Source: Clavaria fumosa (Eukaryota; Basidiomycota; Agaricomycetes; Agaricales; Clavariaceae). From it: a stretch of DNA of 64,000 nucleotides. Under the pieces are notes generated by a model. It saw only the letters and a list, made by a program, of their open reading frames with translations, was not told where the DNA came from and made no database searches. Position numbers and translations under genes: made by a program. Below, piece by piece: positions 34,111-43,560 of the stretch (within the stretch, counting starts at the first letter, position 1; the number at the start of each line of letters is the position of its first letter). The stretch lies in the NCBI GenBank assembly GCA_951802425.1, contig OX637800.1:620001-684000 (forward strand), given 5' to 3'.

Positions 34111-36104
34111 AAATCCGGATGCGGTTTCTTGTTATTCAATGTTTTGCGGACCGGGATTCGCTCCTTTGTTGGCACAATGATTCGTTCTCCTGTGTTCGGA
34201 TCATTTAGAATGAGATCCTGGGCTCCGTGGGGATGGTCAATTGTCTGAGAGCCGGTTAGCATAAAAAATGGTCGTCCGACAAGAACCTCGCAGGGTAGCG
34301 TGTCTGCCCTTTGCATTTGAACATGGAACGTGCACGGACCGATCTGTAAAGGGAAATTTTTGATGAGTCCGAGCGTCGGAGCGATGGTGCCATGGGATGA
34401 TTCCATATGGATTACTCGTTTGGAGTGCAACGGATTGCCGAGCTTTTCCCAAACATTTTGCCTCATTGCTACAATAGAGCTACCCTGGTCAAGAAGACAT
34501 TCCGCTGCGATCCGGCCGTCTAGAATGCCCTCTACGATGCGGAGTGGAGCAGCATCGACTGCGACGACGAGATCGGAGGTATCCGGGGCCGTAATGTTCG
34601 TGTAAAGTGTGTCCTGTACGACGGAAGCAGTGACCGGGACGCAGCGGGTGGTGACCATATCCTTCATCTTTTTGCGGACGTCTCCGGAAATGGCGAGTAA
34701 TTCACGGGGTGTCACATGGACCGGAATGTCGAGTGCACGATCGAAGACTTGTTGAACTGTTACCGGATTTTCTATCGGAGCTTGGTAATGATACTGGACG
34801 TCGGATTGTTTGATTCTTTCCGGCTTTGATGGGCGCGTGACCGGAGGCGAGGTAATGACAACGGCGGGCGGAGGAGGTAACCTAGATGGCTGTGGATCGT
34901 TATTTCAGGGTGCGGGCGCTTTCCTTTTGCTCTTGTCTATTTTCTTTGCCACATCGTTTGCAAAGGTGCGAGCCATATTTTCCAGGGCAATCCTCTCGCC
35001 ATCTTCTTCTTCCGAATCGACTTCCGTATCCGGGGGATTTACGAATGATCCGGTCGGCTGTGCTTCAAATACCGCGGTAGTCGCCGGTTGCATGTTCTGG
35101 GATTGGTAAGTAGCGTAGTACTTGTCAAAGCGCTCGGATAAGTTGTTTCCTACAATAGTGCCTGGCAAGTATCATCCGGAGGGAAGGCAAATTCTGCCTT
35201 CGGTGTTCCGTATACATTTACCGGACTTGATGTATTCGAGGGTCTTTGGACAGGCACTAACAAAATGACCTGGTTCCGAACAGAAATTACACGTCCGGCC
35301 TGCTGGGGAATTCGTCGTCCGAGGAGCAGAACATTTTGCCTGTTCGAGAGACTGGGCTGATAAAATTGATTCGAGGCGAGCCATTGTGGAGGCGAATGTT
35401 GCCAAGGCTGCGGACATATCAAATTCTTCCTTCTTGATCACTGGTTTTGTTTCTCTCCCGGGGGTTGCGGATGCGAAGCGGATAGGTCCGGAGAATTGAT
35501 CGGTTGTTACGGAGTGCGGGGACGTTGAGGAGAGTAGAAATTCGGCTGCGGCGTGAACCTCATTCATCAGGTATGGGTCCTCCAGATGGTGATTAGGTAG
35601 TATAATCACAAGCCGGCTCTCGATCCGGCACCTAGTATGATCCCCAAATCCGAGGATGTAAAGCCGGTTTCTGTCATTTGTGGACATACGTTGGGAGGTG
35701 ATCAAGTGCGAAGTGATCCGGAGAAAGTCCCGGTAATATTCTCTGTGTTCTGCGCACGTGTAAACCCCTTTTTGGGCCGAGTCTGATATGAAACGGTCCA
35801 AATCGGCGACAGAAAACAAACGACCGCCATCGGAGCCTGGATAAAGGCGTTGGACAGCCGCTTTGAAGGTTTCCCAGGTCCATACCGGGTCCGGGGCTGG
35901 TGTGAGGGTCTCCCAGAGGAGACATGTGTTCGTGTCGAGGTAGTGCTTTGCGTACCGAATTAAATCGGCTTCCGGAACGTCTGGATTAATGCCAGTGAGT
36001 ACAATGTCAATGTCCTCGAAATACCGGTTGAGATGGGTTGGTACTCCGTCAAAGGCGGGGGCCCTGTGAGCGCCACGGAGCGGATATCTCGGTTGGTTGG
36101 CCAT
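34107..36104 (-). pseudogene. Element B gag and aspartic protease, one frame with two TGA stops
   Basis: From ATG 36104: MANQPRYPLRGAHRAPAFDG, capsid-like segments (HLNRYFEDIDIVLTG, TWETFKAAVQRLYPGSDGG, EHREYYRDFLRITSHLI) and a zinc knuckle CNFCSEPGHFVSAC. A TGA at 35172 is followed, same frame, by ERFDKYYATYQSQNM and an acidic patch; a second TGA at 34905 follows. The protease has ECLLDQGSSIVAM (active-site Asp in DQGS), then CEVLVGRPFFMLTGSQ. The frame ends at a TGA (34107) directly behind a run of five T; pol continues in the -1 frame. Both internal TGAs could be CGA originally. Confidence 0.85.
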
Positions 36105-36471
36105 TGGTATTGCTGCGTGAGGAAGTTCTTGTACGGCGTCGAGAGGATTCTGTGGTTTGTCAGTTGGAAATTGTAAGGTGTTCAGTTCGAGGGGTAGTGG
36201 TGTGAGCGGTGAGTGTGGTTCTTCGAAGATCTGTGGTAATGAGGTAACCGGGGTGGCGAAGCTTGTGTGGGAGTAAACAATGGATGAAATACTGGGAATG
36301 TCCGATGGAAGAAAGTGGGAAGTTTCAATTACTTCTCCAGGAGGTTCGGAGTGCGGTGGTTCTGTGATTCGATCCGGGTTTCGACTTCTCAGACGTTCGG
36401 AGCGTTGATGCTGGAAAGCGGAGGAGCCTCTGGGAATCCTTGAAGGCTGTAGTGAAGACGTTGTTACGACC
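36105..36471 (-). other. Element B untranslated leader
   Basis: About 370 bp between primer-binding site and gag ATG. GTGT/GGTG-rich on the plus strand, no clear frame on the minus strand. It should hold packaging signals; nothing specific is visible. Confidence 0.4.
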
Positions 36472-36489
36472 CCCTCGCGGTGGGCTCCA
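36472..36489 (-). other. Candidate primer-binding site of element B
   Basis: Four bases inside the 5' LTR end (element sense) the minus strand reads TGGAGCCCACCGCGAGGG. It begins with the TGG that pairs with a tRNA CCA end. I cannot name the tRNA from memory. Confidence 0.5.
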
Positions 36490-36493
36490 AAAT

Positions 36494-37400
36494 TGTAGTA
36501 GGCTGTACAGGTGTTGGCTGCAAATAGATGTTCGCAGCCGGGTTCTTCAGGGGGTCTTATTACACAACAGGTACACTAGACAGAACCTTGGAGGATGTGG
36601 AGGTTGAGTGCAAAAGGTTCAGAGAGTGAAAATATATGTTGTCCGGAGTATCCGGTATCGGATCCGATAGAGTCCGAAGTTTGGATCGAAGGTTCGAGGG
36701 GCCGGCGACAACGAAGGCCAGCGGATCAATAGGTACGACGAAAGGTGAGCTTGCTAAAAATTACAGCACAATGTGGGGGTTCAAAAAGCTGGATTTCCGT
36801 ATAGTCCGAAGTGTGCTTAAGTACAGTTCTGTAAGTACAGCAAATTGGAATGTACGGAAATGTCCGGAAAACATATGGAACAGCGCCATGTCGCGTGAAG
36901 GGTTATATGGAGGAGTTATATCACAAGGGAATTGAGTAGCTCGGAGGAATGAAATGTCCGATGAGTAGCACATGTCCGGACCGTTCGTAAACTGAAGGAA
37001 AGTGGGGCTGGTACAGCAAAGGGGTATTAGGAACAATGGGCAAAGTACTGCAAAGGGTTTGAAACGTTCAAATGATTGAATGGTTGAAAGGGATCACAAT
37101 ATGAAATTTACAGCATGTTATATGAAATAAAGGAATGGGAATGGAATAGTGAGTATGTCGAGCGCTGACCATGCTGGAGTGATGAAATAGAAAGGCGTGG
37201 GCGGTGTGTGAGACCTGCGGGCTGTGATCTTCACAGGGAGTCGGAGACTGGAGAGTCCGATGTCGGATACATATCGGTCATTATCGGACGGTGTCGGATT
37301 GTTATCGGATCGTATCGGACGCGATTGCTTTGGATCCCGAAATATCTGGATGATCGGTATCTGTCATGTTTCTATGTTTAAACCGCATATTATCCTTACA
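36494..37400 (-). repeat. Element B LTR (5' LTR in element sense)
   Basis: 907 bp, same ends as 27514-28420. On the plus strand a cluster of CGG/CCG words lies at 36641-36700 (GTCCGGAGTATCCGGTATCG and following) and another at 37235-37380, where TCGGA or TCCGA recurs about eight times. More CpGs are kept here than in the partner LTR. Confidence 0.93.
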
Positions 37401-38516
37401 CCGGATTGGCAAAGGAAAGGGGAAAACCCTTCACGCAATGTTGCCCAGTGAGGAGATGGAAGCGTTAAGCCTCCATATATCGGCTAAGAATGCGCCGAGG
37501 AAGGAAGCTCGAAAGAGCTGACTACACTCGGGCCCCCGGGATAAGGGTGAGCCCTGGAAGGGGGGAGAGGCTAATGCCTCTGTAAAGATAGATGACACCT
37601 ACCTTGAAGGCAGGCATGAGTACTGGTTTAACCAGTACACCAAGCTCTTTGGGGGAGTTCCCCCCAGACCACCACCGTTTTGGGTGATAAACCACCACAT
37701 ACCCTTAATAGACGAAAAGAAAGTCTATAATTATTACCTGCCTTGGTGTGCTGAGGCATTCAAGGAACAATTCCTTCAGAAAGTGAACTGTTATATTACT
37801 AACAGTTGGTGGGAAGCAGGAGTGGCATCACAAGCAGCTCCTATGCTATGCATACCAAAAACAGCCAGAACCCGCTGCTATGGACAGTGGTAGACTGCCG
37901 GAAATGGAATGCGAATACCATACAGGATATTACCCCATTGCCCAATCAGGATCAGATCAGGCAGGACATGGCTAGAGCCGCATATAGGTCAAAAATTGAC
38001 CTATCGGATGCATATGAACAAGTATGCATAGAGCCTGAGGACATGTGGAAGATGGTGTTCGTGACTGTCTTGGGCACCATATTCTCACAGGTGATGCAGA
38101 TAGGGGATTGTAATGTCCCTGCTACCTTCCAGTGCCTGATGATGCACATATTTCGTCATCAGTTGGGAAAGTATGTGCATGTGTACTTAGACAATGTATT
38201 TGTCTTCTCCAAGACCTTGGAGGACCACAACTGTCACTTAAAAACAGTCTTTGAGACCCTCAAAGGCACGAGCCTTTTCTTGAGCAAGAAGAAGTGCTCA
38301 CTATACACGAAGAGTGTAGACTGCTTAGGGCATATTATAGATGCCCAAGGAATTCACATCACAGTGGATAAAATGGAAAAAATCTGTAACTGGAAAACAC
38401 TGACAAGTGTTAACAAGGTACAGAGGTTCCTCAGATTAGTACAGTACATCAGACAGTTCATGCCTGATCTGTCCACATACACTGGCCCTTTAGCCAGTTT
38501 ATGTAGTGAAATGTGA
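37401..38516 (+). pseudogene. Element A reverse transcriptase, catalytic box changed to YLDN
   Basis: Continues the pol frame after element B. A frameshift near 37860 joins two frames: ...GVASQAAPMLCIPK, then LLWTVVDCRKWNANTIQDIT, PLPNQDQIRQDMARAAYRSK, IDLSDAYEQVCIEPED (first catalytic Asp) and GTIFSQVMQIGDCNVPATFQ. The catalytic box reads VYLDNVFVFSKT (TAC TTA GAC AAT at 38184-38195) where YxDD is required. The thumb has CLGHIIDAQGIHI and VQRFLRLVQYIRQF. It ends at a TGA (38514). The enzyme would be inactive. Confidence 0.87.
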
Positions 38517-40690
38517 ACGTTTCACTGGAGGCCACTCCATGATAAATGCATGGAGATGATTAAGGCATTGGCATGTAAGATGCCAATATTACGCCTGGTA
38601 GACATGGCGGTACAGCAGCCAATATGGCTCATGTGCAACGCCTCAGTGTCGGGTGTGGGGGCCATGTATGGCCAAGGAGAGACATGGGAAACCTGCCGCC
38701 CAGTGGGGTTTATGTCTAAAAGGTTCAGCCTGGCCCAGTTTAGCTATGAACCTTGGGACTGGGAGGCCTTAGCGATTGTTGAATCACTACAGAAATGGGA
38801 GGATAAACTCCTCAGTAGATGAATCAACGTGGTCACAGACCATGAAGTGCTGAGGTTCTTTAAGAACCAAACGCACTTGTCTGGCCAGCAGGCCAGGTGG
38901 ATGGAATATATGGAGAGGTTTTACTACTCCATCACTTACATTAAGGGCGAGCACAACAAAGTTGCGGATAGCCTTTCGCATTACCATGAGTGATGCAATG
39001 AATGAAATTCATCTGGATCATGAGTATGTGAAGGCGGATGTTCGCCTTGACCCTGAAGGGGATGAGTTGCCCTGCGGATGCCTGGAGGAGGTGTGTGCAC
39101 TACAAGTATGCACACCTGCCATGGACCAGGAGACTGAGCAGGAGCAACCGCCACCTGTGCCTCAAGCAGATGGGGATGTGAGGGATGAGATGCTCATGCC
39201 CTTAAGGCCCCGCATGGGCATGGAGGGGGGGAATGACAGGATGCTGCAAAGCATCCATGACGGTTATGAACAGGATCGCCTGTTCAAAATAATACTGGAA
39301 AAACTGGGAAATTACACTGGTTTTAAGATTAGGGATGACCTGATCTTTGCTGAGAATAAAAAGGGAGATGAGGTGCTCTGTGTGCCTCATACCCTTCATG
39401 AAGGGAAAAGTATCCCTGGAATAATAATCCAGGAAGCCCATGCAGTCCTAGGACACATGGGGTCATGGATAACGATGGATTATGTCTGCCATTACTACTG
39501 GTGGCCATCAGTGTCTAAGGACATTGATAAGTTTTGCTCATCATGCGGCGTGTGCCAGACGAGCAAGACTTCCCTGCAGAAGCCACAAGGGCTTCTACAC
39601 ACCCTTCCAATCCCCAGGCAGCCCTGGGAATCAATAGGAATGGACTTTGTAGGTCCATTCCCTATGTCAAAAGAGGCGGACTATCTCTGGGTGGTGATTT
39701 GCCACCTCACTTCACTGGTACATTTAGTACCAGTTACAATGTCAGTAACGGCAGCAGAGCTAGCCTGGCTCTTTCTAACCCATGTAGTGAGACTACATGG
39801 GCTGCCAGGATTGATTGTGTCTGACCACGATCCTAGATTCACCTCTGTCTTCTGGCAGGAGATGCACCAACTACTTGGTGTCAAGCTGTGGATGTCCACA
39901 GCTTTCCATCCACAGATGGATGGAGCAACAGAACGGTCGATCTGATCCATGTCTCAGATCCTCCGACCTGTGGTCCAACCAGACCAGATGGATTGGGCAG
40001 AGCGAATCCCAATGGTTGAATTCACCATTAATGCATCAATAAGCACATCGATGGGGTTCGCCCCGTTTGAGCTCACCTATGGGTACATGCCCCAGATGAT
40101 GGCAGAGTTGCCAGACAACCTCCAGGCGGTGCCCAGAGGAGTAAGAATGTTCGCAGAGAAAGCTGCACTCAACCTTGCAATGGCACATGATGCGATTATA
40201 GAAAGTCACATCCACCAGATGTTTTACACTAACCAGCATAGACAGGCAGAGCACCTGTTTAGAGAGGGAGAACTAGTCTACCTCTCAACAGAGAACTTGA
40301 ATCTCCCTAAAAAACAAGCTAGAAAGCTCATGCTGAAGTTCATTGGGCCTTACCCAATATGGTCATGTAGACTGGAAATGTCTATGTATGAGCTGGAGCT
40401 CCCTGACTTGCTAAAGTCGAGGAGAATCCATCTGACATTTCATGTCAGCCAGTTATGGCAACATGAGCCAAACAATGACACATTATTTCCACATTGTGAA
40501 GTGAAAGTCTTTTACGACTTTGGAATGGATCCAAAGGAGGAATGGCTGGTAGACACCATTATTGGCCATAGGTGGGAAGGACGCCACCTAGAATGCGAGG
40601 TCTGATGGAACCTCGGAGATATGACTTGGGAGCTGTATATGGGAGTCAAAGAGCTAGCAGCTCTAGACCACTACCTTGAACTACAAGTTG
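38517..40690 (+). pseudogene. Element A RNase H, integrase and chromodomain-like tail
   Basis: RNase H: PIWLMCNASVSGVGAMYGQG and SQFSYEPWDWEALAIVESLQ-like sequence, TGA at 38820, then VVTDHEVLRFF. Integrase zinc domain: EAHAVLGHMGS with CSSCGVCQ. Core: SIGMDFVGPFPMSKEADYLW (Asp), GLIVSDHDPRFTSVFWQEMH (Asp) and AFHPQMDGATERS (Glu), then TGA at 39943. The frame continues to a TGA at 40603 inside a chromodomain-like EEWLVDTIIGHRWEGRHLEC...WNLGDMTWELYM. All three stops are TGA where Arg (CGA) fits the family. Otherwise the frame is well kept. Confidence 0.87.
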
Positions 40691-40886
40691 TGGACTCATG
40701 GAGGGCACTGCCTAGGCGCCCTCAAGCAGAGCACAGATGGAGCGCCTGTGCGGAGAAGTGAGCGCGATCGAGCCAGATGGTGGGGTCATTAGCCACCATG
40801 ATTGAGTCACATGGTGGCTCCACCGTAAGGTACAAAACCTTAAGAGGGTCCACCCTCTTTTTCTCTTTTCTTCATCAACCATTACC

Positions 40887-43039
40887 ATGGATGATCTGAT
40901 AGGGGAAACCCCATCTCCTCATGCTACCTGCACCACTGCTGCCGCCACTGCTGCCACCGCTACTGCTACCACTGCCGTCCTTGGCCTCGTGCCAGGGAAC
41001 CCACTGCCGATGAGCATCATCAGAACAGCTGGGTTGTCCCAGCCATTGTTGTCGCAAGGGGAGGAGGCCCTCCCCTGGGTCCAGGATCGCATGATCCATG
41101 CGATCATGCACAGATCCCAGTGCTCTCAGTGCATTGGGTTCCATCACCACATCTTCGAGTCGCTGCTGCACTCAGATGAAGCATTTCAGCAAACACTTAA
41201 GGAAGTGCAAGAAAGCACTAAGTGTGAACTCAGGCCAGAGCTCAAGGTGTTGCAGCACAAGTTGGAGGACTTGTGCAAGGATAATGAGAAGGGCAGTGCC
41301 CTTTGTGCAAGTCATTGGCAAAAGCTTGAAAAAGCTTATGATAATTTGGATAGGGTCAAAGAAGACCTTATAGGGGCACAGGAGAAGATTCTCTCCTTGA
41401 TGGAAAAGTTGGCGAGTGCCAATGAGGAACTTGCCATGCTGCAAACTGCAGCAAAGGGAAAGGGACCCGAAAGGGATCTCTTGGAGCTGGACCCAAAATG
41501 GGCCTGCACCACCATCTCGTATGTGGACATAGCACCGCCTATGGGGGACGTTGACATCCCCATGAGTTTTGAAGAGGGATATCCCCCTCTTCCACCTGCT
41601 GGAGTCAGTCAGCAGAATTCTGATGCCTCACTGAGGCATAAGCGAACTTTCGCAGAGATGATCCTTGCACCTCTGACAAGGGGTTATCCCTTTAATGCCT
41701 CCCAACTGGACAGAGCTCTGGATGGCTACCCTTGGCCATCTGGGGTGTCTGTGAAACCTGGTGCATGGGTCATCGAGTTGAAGACAGTTGAGGAGGTGAT
41801 AGCCCTCAACCAGCAGGTGCACCATGGAGTGCCTGACGGCAGTTATGATATGACTGCCATGATGAAGATGCACTGAGCAGTCAAGGAGGCTCAGAAGAAC
41901 ACTGCAGCAGCTAAGCCACCTACACCAGTTGAGGACTGGCTGCTGAGGAACTGGAAAGTTCCTGCCAGCATCGAGAAATCGGCAGACCAGGTAGCACGCC
42001 ATCTGCAGGGGCAGATGTTGCAAGAAAGCGAAGGGATGGGCAACCCATCCCTGAGGGCAGGACCCTTGGAAGCCGCAGGAGGGGGAGTACCCTCCTACCT
42101 GTCATACCAGACATTGCTGCTGGCAACGACAAGAGTGGTTGTGCCTCCCATTAGGGAGTTTATAGAGACTGGGGAGCCATTGCTTCCCAGGAGTTGTGGC
42201 TCTCCTTTGTAGGAGAGAAGGGGGAAATTCCCCCTATGAACCCAAAAGGCAATAGGGGCACAGTGTCAGACCTGCGCTGCTATGTCGAGGAGATAAGGAT
42301 GGGCAGAGTGTCCATCCTTGGCATTGACAAAGACAGGGACTCACCCCTGTCTTTTGCACACAAGGTGGCCATCTGGCGCACCATAATGGCATGTGCACCA
42401 TCCTGGGCCCGGATGCGGTGCCCATTCCTGGCCATGGCCATGGCCCTCTTTGCCTCAAAGGGGGCATACGCACAGGCCATCAAAGGGAGAGTCCTCCCTG
42501 TGTGACAGTCCAGACTCTGGACCACAAAAGCAATGCCAACAGTCACACAGATGATTGAGGCATTTGCTGACACTGGAGTCTCCATTGAAGAAGCGGAGCT
42601 CTGGGACGAATTCATACTCATGTGCCCATGCAAGTACATGTGAAAGGGGAATGCCCCCTTGGATGATGATATCCAGCTAGTGCTGGCTAAATGGGAGAAG
42701 CCTCCTGTACCTCCCCAAACATACGCACTGCTAGAGTGTATCGGGCATGGTGCACATCTGTGCCATCTCCAGGTGGGGGAGAGGACTGGGGATGAACAGA
42801 GGGGCGATGTGCCCCTAGAAGACAGTGGAAGTACATCCACTGTCCAAAACCCCCTGGGGCTGCCTATTGGGGGTTTAACAATTTCCCAAACAGAGGGTGC
42901 AGAGCCCTCTCAAAAACAAAAAAAGAAAGCAGCTAAGTCATCAGCTGCTAAGGCCATGAAGAGGCCTGTTGTGTCGTCACCCAACTGGAGTGACGATGAG
43001 GGCGAGCTGCTATGTGACTATGAACAGGGCTCAGACTAA
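40887..43039 (+). pseudogene. Element A accessory reading frame downstream of integrase, unrecognised
   Basis: A sense-strand frame of about 715 codons between the integrase and the 3' LTR. It opens at ATG 40887 and runs to a TGA at 41874, then on in the same frame to about 42212. A frameshift near 42195-42210 moves it to another frame, with TGA at 42503 and 42641 and a final TAA at 43037. Visible parts: an Ala/Thr-rich N-terminus, a helical Glu/Lys/Leu region that should form a coiled coil (KVLQHKLEDLCKDNEKGS to ANEELAMLQTAA, about residues 110-195), FEEGYPPLPPAG, HKRTFAEMILAPLTRGYPFN, a second conserved-looking part (WLLRNWKVPASIEKSADQVA), and a basic C-terminus (QKQKKKAAKSSAAKAMKRPV) before an acidic end. 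No known domain is recognised. Its position is that of env-like or other third frames. Confidence 0.65.
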
Positions 43040-43323
43040 GCGTCTGAGCCTTATAAAAATGGCCTACCCCACAGGACGAGACAGTGGCATTTGGGGCACC
43101 CCCCCACCGGGGCATGCCACTCGTGACACGCTGTCCAACTGGGGGCAGGTTGCGCAGACCACCAGGCAGGACCTGTCAGCATTAGGCGAAGGCCCCAGGA
43201 GGGGATCACACCTGGTGACATGGTGGCAACCCTGCCCAAGGGGATGCGCCCCTCTAAACTATTACACAATCCTGCTCATCATCCCGTGCGGTTCGCACAT
43301 CATCTTTGGTTAGGGGCCTCTCC

Positions 43324-43335
43324 AGTGGGGGAGGG
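43324..43335 (+). other. Polypurine tract of element A
   Basis: AGTGGGGGAGGG lies directly before the LTR start TGTAAGG at 43336, as expected for plus-strand priming. Confidence 0.75.
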
Positions 43336-43560
43336 TGTAAGGCCCCAGGCCTTCTGTATTTCTTATTACATAATCTACCTACCTTATTTAGTTCCATAAG
43401 CATAGCCGCTTGGCTATGCTTACGTCAGCGGCCCTCTGAAGGGCCGCTCACCTATATATACGCTGTTGCGACTGTACAGAGAGGGTAGATCCCTCTACTT
43501 AGAACTACCAGCTCAATATACAGTTGAGACTGGTTCTTTTGAGGGATAAAAAGTCTTACA
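43336..43560 (+). repeat. 3' LTR of element A
   Basis: 225 bp from TGTAAGGCCCCAGGCCTTCT to AAAAGTCTTACA. It contains a stem-loop-like GCGGCCCTCTGAAGGGCCGC and a TATA-like CCTATATATACGC (about 43452-43464). A truncated, CpG-depleted relative lies at 14503-14631. The LTR of family B also starts TGTAAGG in element sense, but the rest differs. Confidence 0.8.

Larger units (their letters stand above)
27514..37400 (-). mobile_element. Ty3/gypsy element B, full length with both LTRs and an antisense gene
   Basis: Two 907-bp LTRs (TGTAGTAGG...TTACA as written on the plus strand) bound an 8.07-kb interior. Flanks are CTGG (27510-27513) and CCGG (37401-37404), a 4-bp target duplication with one CpG transition. 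Coding on the minus strand in the order gag, protease, reverse transcriptase, RNase H, integrase (36104 down to 30380). A separate spliced gene lies on the plus strand at 28583-30148. By eye the LTRs differ at roughly 28 positions (about 3%), mostly C/T or G/A at CpG sites, so the insertion is fairly recent. The element sits inside the pol region of element A. Confidence 0.92.
23651..43560 (+). mobile_element. Ty3/gypsy element A, 5' truncated, with three nested insertions
   Basis: Left to right: gag (23.7-26.1 kb), protease (27.0-27.5 kb), reverse transcriptase (from 37.4 kb), RNase H, integrase, chromodomain-like tail (to 40.7 kb), an extra frame (40.9-43.0 kb), polypurine tract and a 225-bp 3' LTR. 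Three insertions interrupt it: a Tc1/mariner-type element at 24257-25225, a solo LTR at 26116-27021 and element B at 27514-37400. Removing them leaves about 8.1 kb. No matching 5' LTR is seen at the left side, where CpG-rich sequence starts abruptly after the tnp2 remnant. CpG is moderately kept, so A is younger than the 10-23 kb island. Confidence 0.85.

Noticed and set aside
23651..43560. Stop-codon reassignment (TGA read as an amino acid)
   Set aside because: azgA, ERG25 and other host genes end in normal TGA stops; TGA excess in the elements is explained by CGA decay.
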